Below are positions 1 to 9,766 of a DNA stretch of 44,974 nucleotides, one piece after another. The first letter of the stretch is position 1; the number at the start of each line of letters is the position of its first letter. The stretch covers positions 30,517-75,490 of the forward strand of contig JANXDQ010000001.1 of assembly GCA_025059415.1 (NCBI GenBank), given 5' to 3'. Under the pieces are notes generated by a model. That model was given only the letters and a program-made list of their open reading frames with translations, had not been told where the DNA came from and made no database searches. Source of the DNA: Aigarchaeota archaeon (GTDB lineage Archaea > Thermoproteota > Nitrososphaeria_A > Caldarchaeales > Wolframiiraptoraceae). The position numbers and the translations under genes were made by a program.

Positions 1-267
1 AATGTCCTTGAGCACCTCATCGGTAATCGGCATCTTTACCCTCCCACTATTCGCTAACTGTATTAACTGCTCCTCCAGCTGCGCGACCAATTCGGGCTTT
101 ATGAGCCTCAGGTTTGCCAGCCTTTGACGCGCCTCAGGCGTCAAGATGATCCTCATGGCCGCCTGCCTCTCCATCTCCCTCCTGAGCCGCTCTTCTTCGG
201 CGAGCTTCTCTTGAATCTCCGCCATCCTTTTCGCCTTTAATTTCTCAAGCTCCTCATCATGTGACAT
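1..267 (-). CDS. PDCD5-family DNA-binding protein (C-terminus cut by window edge)
   Basis: Reverse-strand translation from ATG at 267: MSHDEELEKLKAKRMAEIQEKLAEEERLRREMERQAAMRIILTPEARQRLANLKLIRPELVAQLEEQLIQLANSGRVKMPITDEVLKDI; typical archaeal PDCD5/TFAR19 pattern. Missing from the ORF track because it is partial. Confidence 0.93.
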   Translation of the reverse strand, partial: MSHDEELEKLKAKRMAEIQEKLAEEERLRREMERQAAMRIILTPEARQRLANLRLIKPELVAQLEEQLIQLANSGRVKMPITDEVLKDI

Positions 268-402
268 TCCGGATCCCCCTTGAATGTAGTTGATGACGCG
301 AATTTATAACCTACTATCCTCTTCTTTTAAGTTTGGAAATTGCTTCGAGCCCCCTTTGATCGCGGCCTATCCTACTTTACGGGGGCCTAAATGCTGTTTC
401 TT

Positions 403-422
403 TTTTACATAAACATGTAAAA
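403..422. promoter_or_regulatory. Inverted repeat TTTTACAT-AAAC-ATGTAAAA, candidate operator upstream of TATA
   Basis: Perfect 8-bp arms, 4-nt spacer, just upstream of an A/T-rich TATA-like element (about 441-455). Confidence 0.6.
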
Positions 423-457
423 TATTTAGATATGTGTAAGCATATTTTAAATAATTT

Positions 458-474
458 TGTAAACAACCTTTACA
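458..474. promoter_or_regulatory. Second inverted repeat TGTAAA-CAACC-TTTACA, candidate operator near the start codon
   Basis: 6-bp arms reuse the same half-site (TTTACAT/ATGTAAA) as 403-422; lies between TATA and ATG 479. Confidence 0.5.
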
Positions 475-478
475 TGAG

Positions 479-1799
479 ATGTGTGCGGAGAAGATTTCTA
501 GAAGAGAGTTTTTAGGAGTTGCCAGAGGCGCCGCAATAGGGGGAATCGTGGCTGCAGGGGCCTTGGGCGCCATCGCTGGGTATCTCGGCGGCTCTGCCGC
601 GGCACCGGCGAAGACAACAACCGTGACCTCGACTGTTACATCCAAGGTTACCTCGACTGTTACAGCGGCAGCGAAGCCTCTGAAGGTCGGTTACGTGTAT
701 GTCGGCCCGGTTGGAGACTATGGCTGGAGTTATGGCCATGATAGGGGTAGGAGATGGGCCGATGAGAGATTTGGCGCGGGCGTCGAAAGCTTCTACATCG
801 AGAGCGTTCCCGAGGCAGAGGTCGGTGGTGCTATCGAGAGCTTGGTGGCGAGGGGCGCCAACCTGATTTTCACGACGAGCTTCGGCTACATGGATGCAAC
901 CGCCGAATATGCGGAGAAGTATCCCGACGTATACTTCGTCCACATCAGCGGCTACAGGAGCGGGGCGGCTGGAAACGCCCCAGAAAACATGAGCGCGGCA
1001 TTCGCCGAATTCTATCAGCTTTACTTCCTCAACGGATTAGCGGCCGGCGCGGTAACCGAGACTGGGGTCATTGGCTATGTTGGTGCGTATCCGATACCTG
1101 AAGTCGTCCGACATATTAACGCATTTGTCCTAGGAGCAAATTATTCGTACAAGAAGAAGACTGGGAAAAACATTAAAGCGCACGTTAACTGGATTTTCAG
1201 CTGGGTCGCACCCGACAAGGCGAGGTCGGCAGCGGTCGCCCTGGTCGAGGAAAAGAACTGCGACGTATTGGCGTTCACGGAGGATACCCCGGCAGTCTTA
1301 CAGGTCGCCGAGGAATATCAGAAGAAGGGAAAGAGGGTCTGGGGTTTCAGCCACTACAGCGATATGAGGGAATATGGTCCAACAGCGCATCTAACCGGCC
1401 AGATCGCGAATTGGGGCCCGATCTACCTAGAATTCTACAAGATGGTTGCGACCAACAGCTGGGTCTCGATGGACATCTGGACTAGGATCGGAGACTACAT
1501 GCCATATAGGTGGAGGAAAAAGGTTGGGGAGAGCACCGCCGGCCAACCCGAGGGAACGGTCTTCCTGGCGCCGGCTGAACCCGGTCATCCCCAACGAGTG
1601 GCAGCTCGAGATCAAGAGGCTTTACGAAGACATGAAAGAGCTCCTGTTCGAGCCTTTCAGCGTCGATGGGAACCTCGGCGAGCCCATACGCGACCAGGAC
1701 GGCGAGGTCAGGATCAAGGCCGGTGAACGGGCAGACCACGACATGCTCTGGAACATGGACTGGCTAGTGGAATACGTAGAAGAGCCCCTGCCTAGGTAA
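479..1799 (+). pseudogene. BMP/PnrA-like substrate-binding protein of an ABC transporter, Tat-type signal, with an apparent frameshift near 1571-1576
   Basis: N-terminus SRREFLGVARGAA; body YVGPVGDYGWSYGHDRGR..., VIGYVGAYPIPEVVRHINAFVLGA. Frame 479 reads ...EGTVFLAPA then nonsense; frame 1446 continues LNPVIPNEWQLEIKRLYEDMKELLFEPF...RDQDGEVRIKAGE. One extra base in CCGGCTG restores VFLAPLNPVIPNEW. Could be real or a sequencing/assembly error. Confidence 0.8.
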
Positions 1800-1876
1800 A
1801 AAATAAAACGAGATGAATGCCTTTTTACAACCTTCCCCTTTTTATCTTGAAATATCGTTGATAAGGTGTTTGTGAA

Positions 1877-3406
1877 TTGGATGAGCTGGTTGGTTTACGT
1901 GGGATCGTTAAGAGGTTTCCCGGCGTCGTCGCGAATGATCACGTGGATTTCACGCTTAGAAGGGGGGAGGTCCACGCCCTCTTGGGAGAGAATGGCGCGG
2001 GTAAAACCACGCTAATGAACATCCTCTACGGGCTCTATAAGCCGGATGAGGGCGGGATCTATATCAAGGGCAAGAGGGTTAAGTTGAAGTCTCCGAGGGA
2101 CGCGATCGAGCTCGGGATAGGGATGGTTCACCAAAACTTTAGGCTCATAGAGGGCCACACGGTCCTCGAGAACATAGTCCTCGGAGCAAGAGATCTAGAA
2201 TTCGTTATAGACTCCAAAAGGCGTGGAGAAGAGATAAGGAGAATCGCGGAGAATTATGGTTGGAAAATAGATCCCGAGATGAAGATTTGGCAACTATCGG
2301 CCGGCGAGAAGCAGCAAGTAGAGTTGCTTAAGATACTCTACAGGGGCGCCGACATATTGATCCTCGATGAGCCCACTTCCGTTTTGACGCCCCAAGAGAC
2401 GAGGGAATTGTTCAGAGCGTTGAGGAGGATGGCTTCTGAGGGAAAGGGAATAATCTTCATCACACATAAACTAAATGAAGTGTTCGAGGTCAGCGATCGA
2501 GTAACGGTCATGAGAAAAGGGAGAGTGGTGGTGACGGAGAAGACGACGGAAACGACTCAGGAGCAGCTGGCGAACTACATGGTTGGGAGACCCGTTGTAT
2601 TCAGGCCGGAAATCGCGGAGGCCGTATCCGGTGAGGAGGTAGCAAGGGTAATAGACCTCGAGGCTCTCAGCGACAAGGGCATCCCAGCGCTCCGAAAAGT
2701 AAACCTGACGATTAGGAGCGGGGAAATCGTGGGAATAGCCGGGGTGAGTGGAAATGGCCAGGTTGAGTTAGCGGAGGTCATGGCCGGGCTAAGAAAGGCA
2801 ACTGGCGGAAGAGTGATCATAGCCGGAGTCGACGTCACCAACAAGGACCCGAGGAAGATAATCGAGCTGGGCGTTGCATACATTCCTCCAGAGAGCATCA
2901 AGTGGGGGATAATACCGGACATGCGCATAGTCGACAACCTATTCCTGAAGGCATATCGCTATCACCCCTATTCAAACAAATTGATCCTAAACTGGAGGAA
3001 GATCTTCGAGGACTCTGAGAGGCTCGTGAGAGATTTTGAGGTGATTACCCCAAACATCTTCAATAAGGCGCGATCACTCTCCGGCGGGAATATCCAAAGA
3101 TTAATCTTGGCGCGGGAGTTATCCGGGATCATAGGCGGAGGAATCCCAAAACTCATTGTAGCGGCTTACCCGACTAAGGGGCTAGATGTTGGGGCAACGG
3201 AATTCGTCCACAAGACACTGTTGAAATACAAGAAACTCGGTTCAGGGATCCTCTTCATATCCGAGGATCTTGAAGAGATAATGATGCTCAGCGACAGGAT
3301 AGCGGTGATGTTGGAGGGAAGGATAACGGGCATCCTTCACCGTGGTGAGACGAACATTGAGAGACTTGGATTATTGATGTCCAAAGCGGTCGCCGAAAAA
3401 CGGTGA
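1877..3406 (+). CDS. ABC transporter ATP-binding protein, double-ATPase nucleoside/simple-sugar type
   Basis: Two ABC domains (GENGAGKTTLM, LSAGEKQQVELLK, DEPTSVLTPQE; second domain GVSGNGQ, LSGGNIQRLILAREL); TTG start. Confidence 0.95.
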   Translation: MDELVGLRGIVKRFPGVVANDHVDFTLRRGEVHALLGENGAGKTTLMNILYGLYKPDEGGIYIKGKRVKLKSPRDAIELGIGMVHQNFRLIEGHTVLENIVLGARDLEFVIDSKRRGEEIRRIAENYGWKIDPEMKIWQLSAGEKQQVELLKILYRGADILILDEPTSVLTPQETRELFRALRRMASEGKGIIFITHKLNEVFEVSDRVTVMRKGRVVVTEKTTETTQEQLANYMVGRPVVFRPEIAEAVSGEEVARVIDLEALSDKGIPALRKVNLTIRSGEIVGIAGVSGNGQVELAEVMAGLRKATGGRVIIAGVDVTNKDPRKIIELGVAYIPPESIKWGIIPDMRIVDNLFLKAYRYHPYSNKLILNWRKIFEDSERLVRDFEVITPNIFNKARSLSGGNIQRLILARELSGIIGGGIPKLIVAAYPTKGLDVGATEFVHKTLLKYKKLGSGILFISEDLEEIMMLSDRIAVMLEGRITGILHRGETNIERLGLLMSKAVAEKR

Positions 3407-3412
3407 GAAGGA

Positions 3413-4522
3413 TTGTCTAGGAAAATTAACACGCCATTCGGTGTGATTAGAATTGAGAGGAGAGCAGCTTACCCGAGACACATTGCGGTCTTAACGACGC
3501 TTTTGGCAGTACTTCTAGCATTTCTGGCCGTTGCGATAATCCTAGTATTGATAGGCATAGATTTCACGGCCGCCTTCACCCTGATCGTTGAGTCATTTAC
3601 AAAACCAGAGCTGATGCTCAATAGCGTTAAACAGGCCATACCTATTTGTCTCAGCGCCCTGGGACTTGGAATAGCCTTCAAGATGAATTTCTGGAACATA
3701 GGGGCGGAGGGGCAGATCTACGTCGGCATGATCGCGTCAACGGGGGTGGTCCTCCTCCACGCATACTACGGCTTATTCGACGAGCACGTGCTCCTCCCAT
3801 TAATGTTTCTCACTTCCTTCGCCCTTGGCGGGCTTTGGTGCCTCTTACCCGCGTTCCTAAAGGCCAAGATGAATGTAAACGAGATCCTAACAACGCTCAT
3901 GTTGAACTATGTCGCAATTTTACTAGTAGACTACCTAATTCATGGGCCTTGGAGGGATCCTGGGGGATATGGTTTCCCCCTCTCGATAAAGTTCCCGGAT
4001 TATGCTAAGCTTCTCTTCTTATTCGGAGATACCGCATACACTGGGTTATTGATGGCGATCCTCGGGGCAGCCGCCGCGTACCTCATTATGGACCACAGTA
4101 AGCTGGGGTTCGAGATAAAAGTCGTCGGACAGAATCTAAATGTCGCTAGATATTCCGGGATCGATGTCTCTAAGGTGATAATGTTCGGGGCATTTATCGC
4201 GGGCGGGTTGGCGGGGATTGGGGGGCTATCGATAGTCAGCGGGATAATTGGGAGATTGAGGCCGAGGGCTTCGCCGGGATATGGTTACACGGCGATAATT
4301 GTCGCGGCTCTTGCGGGTCTTAATCCATGGCTGATAGTTCTCGCGAGCATTTTCTTCGGCGGCCTATTAACGGCCGGGGACGTCCTCCAAGCATCCATGA
4401 ACATCCCAAAGACGGTGATCCAGATGATGCAGGCCATAATATTCCTATTCATCTTGATGGGAGAAGTCTTCAAGCGGTATAGAATAGTCTTCGAGGGGAA
4501 GTCGGGTGGGGATATGCCATGA
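3413..4522 (+). CDS. ABC transporter permease (BMP/nucleoside type)
   Basis: Multi-TM; FKMNFWNIGAEGQIYVG and MNVNEILTTLMLNY motifs; directly downstream of the ATPase. Confidence 0.93.
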   Translation: MSRKINTPFGVIRIERRAAYPRHIAVLTTLLAVLLAFLAVAIILVLIGIDFTAAFTLIVESFTKPELMLNSVKQAIPICLSALGLGIAFKMNFWNIGAEGQIYVGMIASTGVVLLHAYYGLFDEHVLLPLMFLTSFALGGLWCLLPAFLKAKMNVNEILTTLMLNYVAILLVDYLIHGPWRDPGGYGFPLSIKFPDYAKLLFLFGDTAYTGLLMAILGAAAAYLIMDHSKLGFEIKVVGQNLNVARYSGIDVSKVIMFGAFIAGGLAGIGGLSIVSGIIGRLRPRASPGYGYTAIIVAALAGLNPWLIVLASIFFGGLLTAGDVLQASMNIPKTVIQMMQAIIFLFILMGEVFKRYRIVFEGKSGGDMP

Positions 4523-5499
4523 TAGACTGGATCGAGTCCGTCCTACATATAACGGTCCAGATGGGGACTTTATACCTCCTCGCCTCGCTCGGCGAAATCT
4601 ACGCCGAGAGATCCGGCATACTCAATCTCGGGCTTGAGGGCATGATGATCATGGGAGCCGCTCTCTCCTTCATCTTCACCCTGGCATACGGCCACTTCGC
4701 CGCCATAATAATCTCCATCGCGGCCGGTATCTTGATGAGCTTGGTCCTAGCGGTCATGGCGATCCACATGAGGCTGAATCAGGTAGTCGCGGGGTTGGCC
4801 ATAACGATGCTGGGACTGGGGCTCAGCGGATTCTTAGCATTCCCAGACATCAGGAAAAATATACTCCTATCACTTAATCCAGCGCTCCCAGAGCAAGCTT
4901 TGATGACCCAGGAGGCGCCAAAGCTCCCCGAGATCTCAATACCCCTATTATCCAATATACCGATTATAGGGAGGGCCTTCTTCCACCATAACGTCCTCGT
5001 CTACGTCTCCTACATCGCAGCCCTCGTGATGTGGTTCATATTGTTCAAGACGAGGATCGGGCTAAGCCTCAGGTCTGTTGGAGAGGATCCGGCGACCGCG
5101 GACTCCCTCGGTGTAAACGTCTTCCTAGTTAGATACCTAGCCACGGTCATCAGCGGTGGGTTCGCTGGACTAGCGGGCGCATATCTCTTCATAGGATTCC
5201 ACCCATTCTGGCAGGAGGGGATGACCGCCGGCAAGGGGTTCATTGCCCTAGCCCTCGTAATTCTGTCAACTTGGAATCCTTTGAGGGCTGTTCTCGGCGC
5301 CTACCTCTTCGGCGGCATAGATACCGTCCAGTATAGGCTTCAATTGTTCGGCCTCGGCGCGCAGAGCCCATATTTCCTCGCCATGCTCCCCTACCTGATA
5401 ACGATCATAACTCTCATCCTGATCTCCTTCGAGAACTTGAGGAAGAGGATAGGGGTCCCGAAGTCGCTGGGAATACCCTACTCGAGGGAGCAGGATTAA
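4519..5499 (+). CDS. ABC transporter permease (BMP/nucleoside type)
   Basis: LGEIYAERSGILNLGLEGMMIMGA, RSVGEDPATADSLGVNV; 4-nt overlap with the preceding permease gene. Confidence 0.93.
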   Translation: MIDWIESVLHITVQMGTLYLLASLGEIYAERSGILNLGLEGMMIMGAALSFIFTLAYGHFAAIIISIAAGILMSLVLAVMAIHMRLNQVVAGLAITMLGLGLSGFLAFPDIRKNILLSLNPALPEQALMTQEAPKLPEISIPLLSNIPIIGRAFFHHNVLVYVSYIAALVMWFILFKTRIGLSLRSVGEDPATADSLGVNVFLVRYLATVISGGFAGLAGAYLFIGFHPFWQEGMTAGKGFIALALVILSTWNPLRAVLGAYLFGGIDTVQYRLQLFGLGAQSPYFLAMLPYLITIITLILISFENLRKRIGVPKSLGIPYSREQD

Positions 5500-5933
5500 G
5501 TCTTGCGCGCGGCCTCGGCCTTCAAGACCGCCTTCGCAGCTTCCTCCAGCAGCCCTCTACCCTTCGAAGTAAGGGTTCTACCTTTCTTATCCACCTTCTG
5601 AACGAGGCCCGCGGCCTCTAATTGCTGCAATATCTTGCGGATTATCGCCCCGCTCCCCCTCGCGAACTTCGGCGGCTTCTGTCCACGCCTATGCCTGCCC
5701 CCATAAAGTTTCCTCAACCTAGAGACCCCGATGGGGCCCCTTATGTAGAGCTTCCTCATGATGGCGGCGGCCCGGATATACCACCAGTCCGGGTCCTGTG
5801 GGGGGCGCTCTTTATGGACGCCCGTTTTAACGAATGAGGCCCATGGAGGCGACTCTATGACCTTATTATCCTTCAGATATGCGGCGACCTTCTGAATCAA
5901 CTTCATGGGCTCGGCGAGCTGCACTTGCGACAC
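5496..5933 (-). CDS. rps19e: 30S ribosomal protein S19e
   Basis: PPWASFVKTGVHKERPPQDPDWWYIRAAAIMRKLYIRGPIGVSRLRKLYGGRHRRGQKPPKFARGSG is diagnostic. Confidence 0.97.
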   Translation of the reverse strand: MSQVQLAEPMKLIQKVAAYLKDNKVIESPPWASFVKTGVHKERPPQDPDWWYIRAAAIMRKLYIRGPIGVSRLRKLYGGRHRRGQKPPKFARGSGAIIRKILQQLEAAGLVQKVDKKGRTLTSKGRGLLEEAAKAVLKAEAARKT

Positions 5934-5961
5934 CGTCCGCTGCCCGAAATGGTTAAAGAAC

Positions 5962-6279
5962 TCATTTTTTAGCCTTCTTCTCCCTCACCGCGGGGACCCG
6001 CCTGATGTATCCACATACATTACACCTGATGGTGGCGTGTGTGCTCCGCCTATCCCTAACCCTAACCGTGAAGGATCCCGGGATGTAGAATGGCGCCCCG
6101 CATTTTCTGCAGAGGAGCCCGCGATACCGCGTTGGAAGCCTCAGCCTCGCCTTCCTACAAATCCTGAGGACGAGCTTTCCTGCACCCATCGCGAGTTCAG
6201 GCCTCTCAGCGGCATGCCTCCTGGCAAACTCCATGAGCCTCTGAATCCTATCAAGCGCTATTCTCCTAACATCGCTCAA
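5962..6279 (-). CDS. rnp4: Ribonuclease P protein component 4 (Rpp21/Rpr2)
   Basis: RARLRLPTRYRGLLCRKCGAPFYIPG...RCNVCGYIRRVP, zinc-binding Rpr2 motif; next to S19e. Confidence 0.92.
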   Translation of the reverse strand: MSDVRRIALDRIQRLMEFARRHAAERPELAMGAGKLVLRICRKARLRLPTRYRGLLCRKCGAPFYIPGSFTVRVRDRRSTHATIRCNVCGYIRRVPAVREKKAKK

Positions 6280-6511
6280 GGCCCGATCACCAACGTGGAA
6301 GCAGACCTATAAACCCATAAATCGATCACCCTCGGGAATAGGCCAAATAAGCGGCGCCGGAGTCTATTAAAGTCAACTCGAATACCAAAGCAGAATATTC
6401 CAATCCATCAGCCGATGGTTAAACTTTAATACCACTCGCCGCGCAGCGTTTCACAAGCCATATTCCCCGCTTATTTAATGCCCATTCTCCAACGCCCAAA
6501 ACCCCTTTTAA

Positions 6512-7249
6512 ATGGTGGTTAACCGTCTAAATGGCTTGGAAAAGCTCGTGCTCCTAGTGGTCGAGGCTGCAATAGAGCTCGTGCCGAGGGGGATCAGAGA
6601 TCATCCGGCCGTGAGGGCCTATGCCGCGAAGAGGGGGAAGAAGCCGGGGGAGGTCTTGCTCGATAGGTCATATCACCATGCGGCGATGAAAAAACTGGCA
6701 AATTCGGAGAAACGCGGGAGGCCGGATATCACGCATTTCATACTCTTGGAATCCTTCGGCTCACCGCTAAACAAACGCGGTTTGCTCGAGACATATGTTC
6801 ACACGATGAACGGGCACGCGATATGGGCGAACCCCGAGACAAGGCTTCCAAGGGTTTACGAGAGATTTAAGGGGCTGATCGAGAAATTGTACAGGAATCC
6901 GATAGTGGAAGTCGACGGAAAAATCCTGTTAAAGCTTGAGGAGAAAAGTTTAGAGGATTTAATCATGGAGATCGACCCAGATATACGAATCCTCTTATCG
7001 GAGGGGGGTAAGCTGATGAGATGGAAGGAGCTCGGTGAACTAATCATATCCAGGAAAAAGCCGCTTGTAATGGTTGGCGGATTTCCAAGGGGGGATTTCT
7101 GCGAGGAGACCATCAAAAATGCCGATGAAATAGTCAGCATATGGCCGGAACCGCTTGAGGCGTGGATCGTAACTTCAAGGGTGATCTCGATAATAGAACA
7201 AGCACTTGGATTTGGGGAATATACATTGGGGGAGGCTAAATCTCCCTAA
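6512..7249 (+). CDS. nep1: 16S rRNA pseudouridine N1-methyltransferase Nep1/Emg1
   Basis: LLDRSYHHAAMKKL...KRGRPDITHFILLESFGSPLNKRGLLETYVHT; C-terminal VMVGGFPRGDF. Confidence 0.95.
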   Translation: MVVNRLNGLEKLVLLVVEAAIELVPRGIRDHPAVRAYAAKRGKKPGEVLLDRSYHHAAMKKLANSEKRGRPDITHFILLESFGSPLNKRGLLETYVHTMNGHAIWANPETRLPRVYERFKGLIEKLYRNPIVEVDGKILLKLEEKSLEDLIMEIDPDIRILLSEGGKLMRWKELGELIISRKKPLVMVGGFPRGDFCEETIKNADEIVSIWPEPLEAWIVTSRVISIIEQALGFGEYTLGEAKSP

Positions 7250-7573
7250 AGACATGATTACGGCCGGAAACCTCGGAGACCTCCCTCACGCCTTATTCAC
7301 ATCGATTTTTATGGGCCGTGAATAGAATCACCGCGGCGGATTTGAGGTCGTTAGGAGCGCCTCGACCGGGTTATTAAAAACTCAGGACCAATATGAGAAT
7401 GAGATGTAGAGTCCATCTACAAGAAGCCGAAGACCTCGCAACACCCTTGGAGCCCGCCCTACCAGAGGAAAGTTTAAGGGGATTGAAATCGAGATTTGAA
7501 AAGGCTTGAAGAAGGATGGGAGACATCATCCGCCGCAAAGCCTAAATAACCATGAGATAATATCCGAAAATTG

Positions 7574-7649
<76 letters not shown>

Positions 7650-7796
7650 CTTTTCAAAAATTGAGAAAGTCCCATATTAGTCATCAAGGTTGATCTTTCA
7701 GAGGTGCTTGATCCGATTTTTCCCATCTACTATTGATGCTAATCGGGTGTGATGAGTTATACATATATCATAGTGGTTCGAACTTTCCGTGACATC

Positions 7797-8009
7797 ATGT
7801 CTCAGAAGATTTGCGCCTTTGAGAGGAATTTGAGGAATTGCCCCTGCACCTGGGAGCCTTGTGGTAGGAAGGGGATTTGTTGTGAGTGCTTGAGGTATCA
7901 TTGGGGCCACGGGGAGCTGCCGGCCTGCTTCTTCCCACCCGAGATCGAGAAAACCTATGATCGATCACTCAGGAGATTCGTCGAATATTGGGGTAGGAAA
8001 TCGAAGTAG
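7797..8009 (+). CDS. Small Cys-rich protein (DUF6485-like)
   Basis: NCPCTWEPCGRKGICCECLRYHWGHGELPACFFPPEIEKTYDRS; TTATACATATATC about 35 nt upstream supports the internal ATG at 7797 over 7749. Confidence 0.8.
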   Translation: MSQKICAFERNLRNCPCTWEPCGRKGICCECLRYHWGHGELPACFFPPEIEKTYDRSLRRFVEYWGRKSK

Positions 8010-8026
8010 CTTTTGAGAACGTTACC

Positions 8027-8821
8027 TCATTTTATCTTCGCCACCGGGGGAAGCTGCCGCTTATGCTCATTAGCATGAACTCTCTCAATTATTCTTTCGA
8101 TTTTTCCCAAGTCGATCCCCGTCTCCCTTTCAACTTCGCTTGGGGATAGACCGCGTTCGAAATGTAGGTATAGTACCTGGTCTATTTCCTCGTAGGTGGC
8201 TCCGAGTTCTTCCTCGGCGGTTTGGCCCGGGAGGAGCCTTGGGCTACTGGGCTTCTTGATTATCTGCGTGGGGAGGTTTAGTTTCCTAGCCAATTCCCTA
8301 ACTTGAGTCTTGTATAAATCCCCTATGGGAATTATATCCGCCCCACCATCGCCGTATTTCGTGAAGTATCCGAGAATGATCTCGCTCTTGTCGCTAGTTC
8401 CGCACACGAGCAAATCGTTCAGATTCGCGTAGTAATAGAGAATTATCATCCTGATCCTCGCCCTGAGGTTTGCATTCGGGACGCCCGCCTCGGCCCTGTA
8501 AAATCTCATCGCTTTCGAGGAAGAGTCATAGACTTGATCTATCTCGATGATTTGATGCTGTATCCCAAGCTTCTCCGCGAGCGCAACGGCGTCCTCAACA
8601 TCCTCTGTGGGAGTGATCCTCGTATCGGGCATTATCAGCCCATGGACCTTTTCCGGCCCGAGAGCTCTGACGGCGAGAACGCAGGCCACGGAGGAATCCA
8701 GCCCGCCGCTAAGACCCAACACGACCCCCTTTCTCCCAGCGCCCCCAACATATCTCCTCAGAAAGTCGGAGATAACTTGAATCGTCCTCTCATAATCGAG
8801 GGGAGGAAGCATGGCAAGCAA
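8027..8821 (-). CDS. nadE: NAD+ synthase
   Basis: VVLGLSGGLDSSVACVLAVRALG PP-loop; GTSDKSEIILGYFTKYGDGGADIIPIGDLYKTQVRELA; SPRLLPGQTAEEELG. Confidence 0.96.
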   Translation of the reverse strand: MLAMLPPLDYERTIQVISDFLRRYVGGAGRKGVVLGLSGGLDSSVACVLAVRALGPEKVHGLIMPDTRITPTEDVEDAVALAEKLGIQHQIIEIDQVYDSSSKAMRFYRAEAGVPNANLRARIRMIILYYYANLNDLLVCGTSDKSEIILGYFTKYGDGGADIIPIGDLYKTQVRELARKLNLPTQIIKKPSSPRLLPGQTAEEELGATYEEIDQVLYLHFERGLSPSEVERETGIDLGKIERIIERVHANEHKRQLPPVAKIK

Positions 8822-8901
8822 TCACATGTCAAAGGAGGTTAAAATCTTATCCGCAAACCGAGGAAAAACTCAAAACCCCCTACGAGGGCCATAACAATGG
8901 G

Positions 8902-8978
<77 letters not shown>

Positions 8979-9083
8979 TCCTCTTAACTTAGGAAAACGT
9001 TCTCATCTAGCTTCAAATATCTCTAAGGAGAATGTCATGGATGCTGTAATCTCCTCGTTGCTCTAGTCTTAGAATATTTGGTC

Positions 9084-9500
9084 TTAAGCGTATTTGCCGC
9101 AGTTATAGCAGTACCATCTTCTGTATTGTTCTACGTATGTTAGGGGTTTCCCGCATGTTGAGCAAGTTGGTTTTTCACCTTTCCTGAATATTCCCGTGAT
9201 CGCCCCAAGCCCCCTCCTCTCTTCCTTAACCACGGGAGGCGTTGTCGAAATGGGGTAGGTGGGCGCTATTTCAGCAGGCGGGGCCTTTATTTCCAGCTTC
9301 TCCTTCAGGATTATTATATCTCCTACAGCGGAGATCTTGCTCCATTGAATCGTCTCCGTTGTCTGAGCCCTTGTCGATATGAGGAGGCCCATCTCCCCTC
9401 CTCCTAGTGGCAGGGCTATATCCTGCACCGTTCCAACAAATGTTCCATCAGGATTATAGACCTGCATTCCAATCAACTTTCCACGGGGAATCATGGACAA
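9084..9500 (-). CDS. PRC-barrel domain protein with C-terminal zinc ribbon
   Basis: MIPRGKLIGMQVYNPDGTFVGTVQDIALPLGGGEMGLLIST (PRC barrel); CSTCGKPLTYVEQYRRWYCYNCGKYA (zinc ribbon). Confidence 0.82.
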   Translation of the reverse strand: MSMIPRGKLIGMQVYNPDGTFVGTVQDIALPLGGGEMGLLISTRAQTTETIQWSKISAVGDIIILKEKLEIKAPPAEIAPTYPISTTPPVVKEERRGLGAITGIFRKGEKPTCSTCGKPLTYVEQYRRWYCYNCGKYA

Positions 9501-9766
9501 AGTATTACGCTCCTTGCCTAGCTTTGCCAGGTCTCTTTTATAAGCTTTTCGAGAACCCCGTCATTAAAGTATCTTTGAAGAAAGAGCGCGCGTAGTTTTC
9601 ACGACCTTCAGCATATCGCACGTTAGGTTTAATGACACCCCATATCAATTAAGGCATCGATTAGATCACGCAGACATATTTCTCAAATAACTAATTTTTT
9701 GGATTCGCATGACCCCCTTCTTGAATAGGTGTCCTGATAAACTGGAAAAAATTGGGAATTAGCGTT

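Noticed and set aside
512-943. 143-aa minus ORF over the BMP gene
   Set aside because: Antisense to recognisable BMP sequence.
7455-7500. GAGGAAAGTTT string resembling RNase P RNA CR-I
   Set aside because: No matching CR-IV/CR-V motif and not enough downstream room before the tRNA-Gly; treated as chance.
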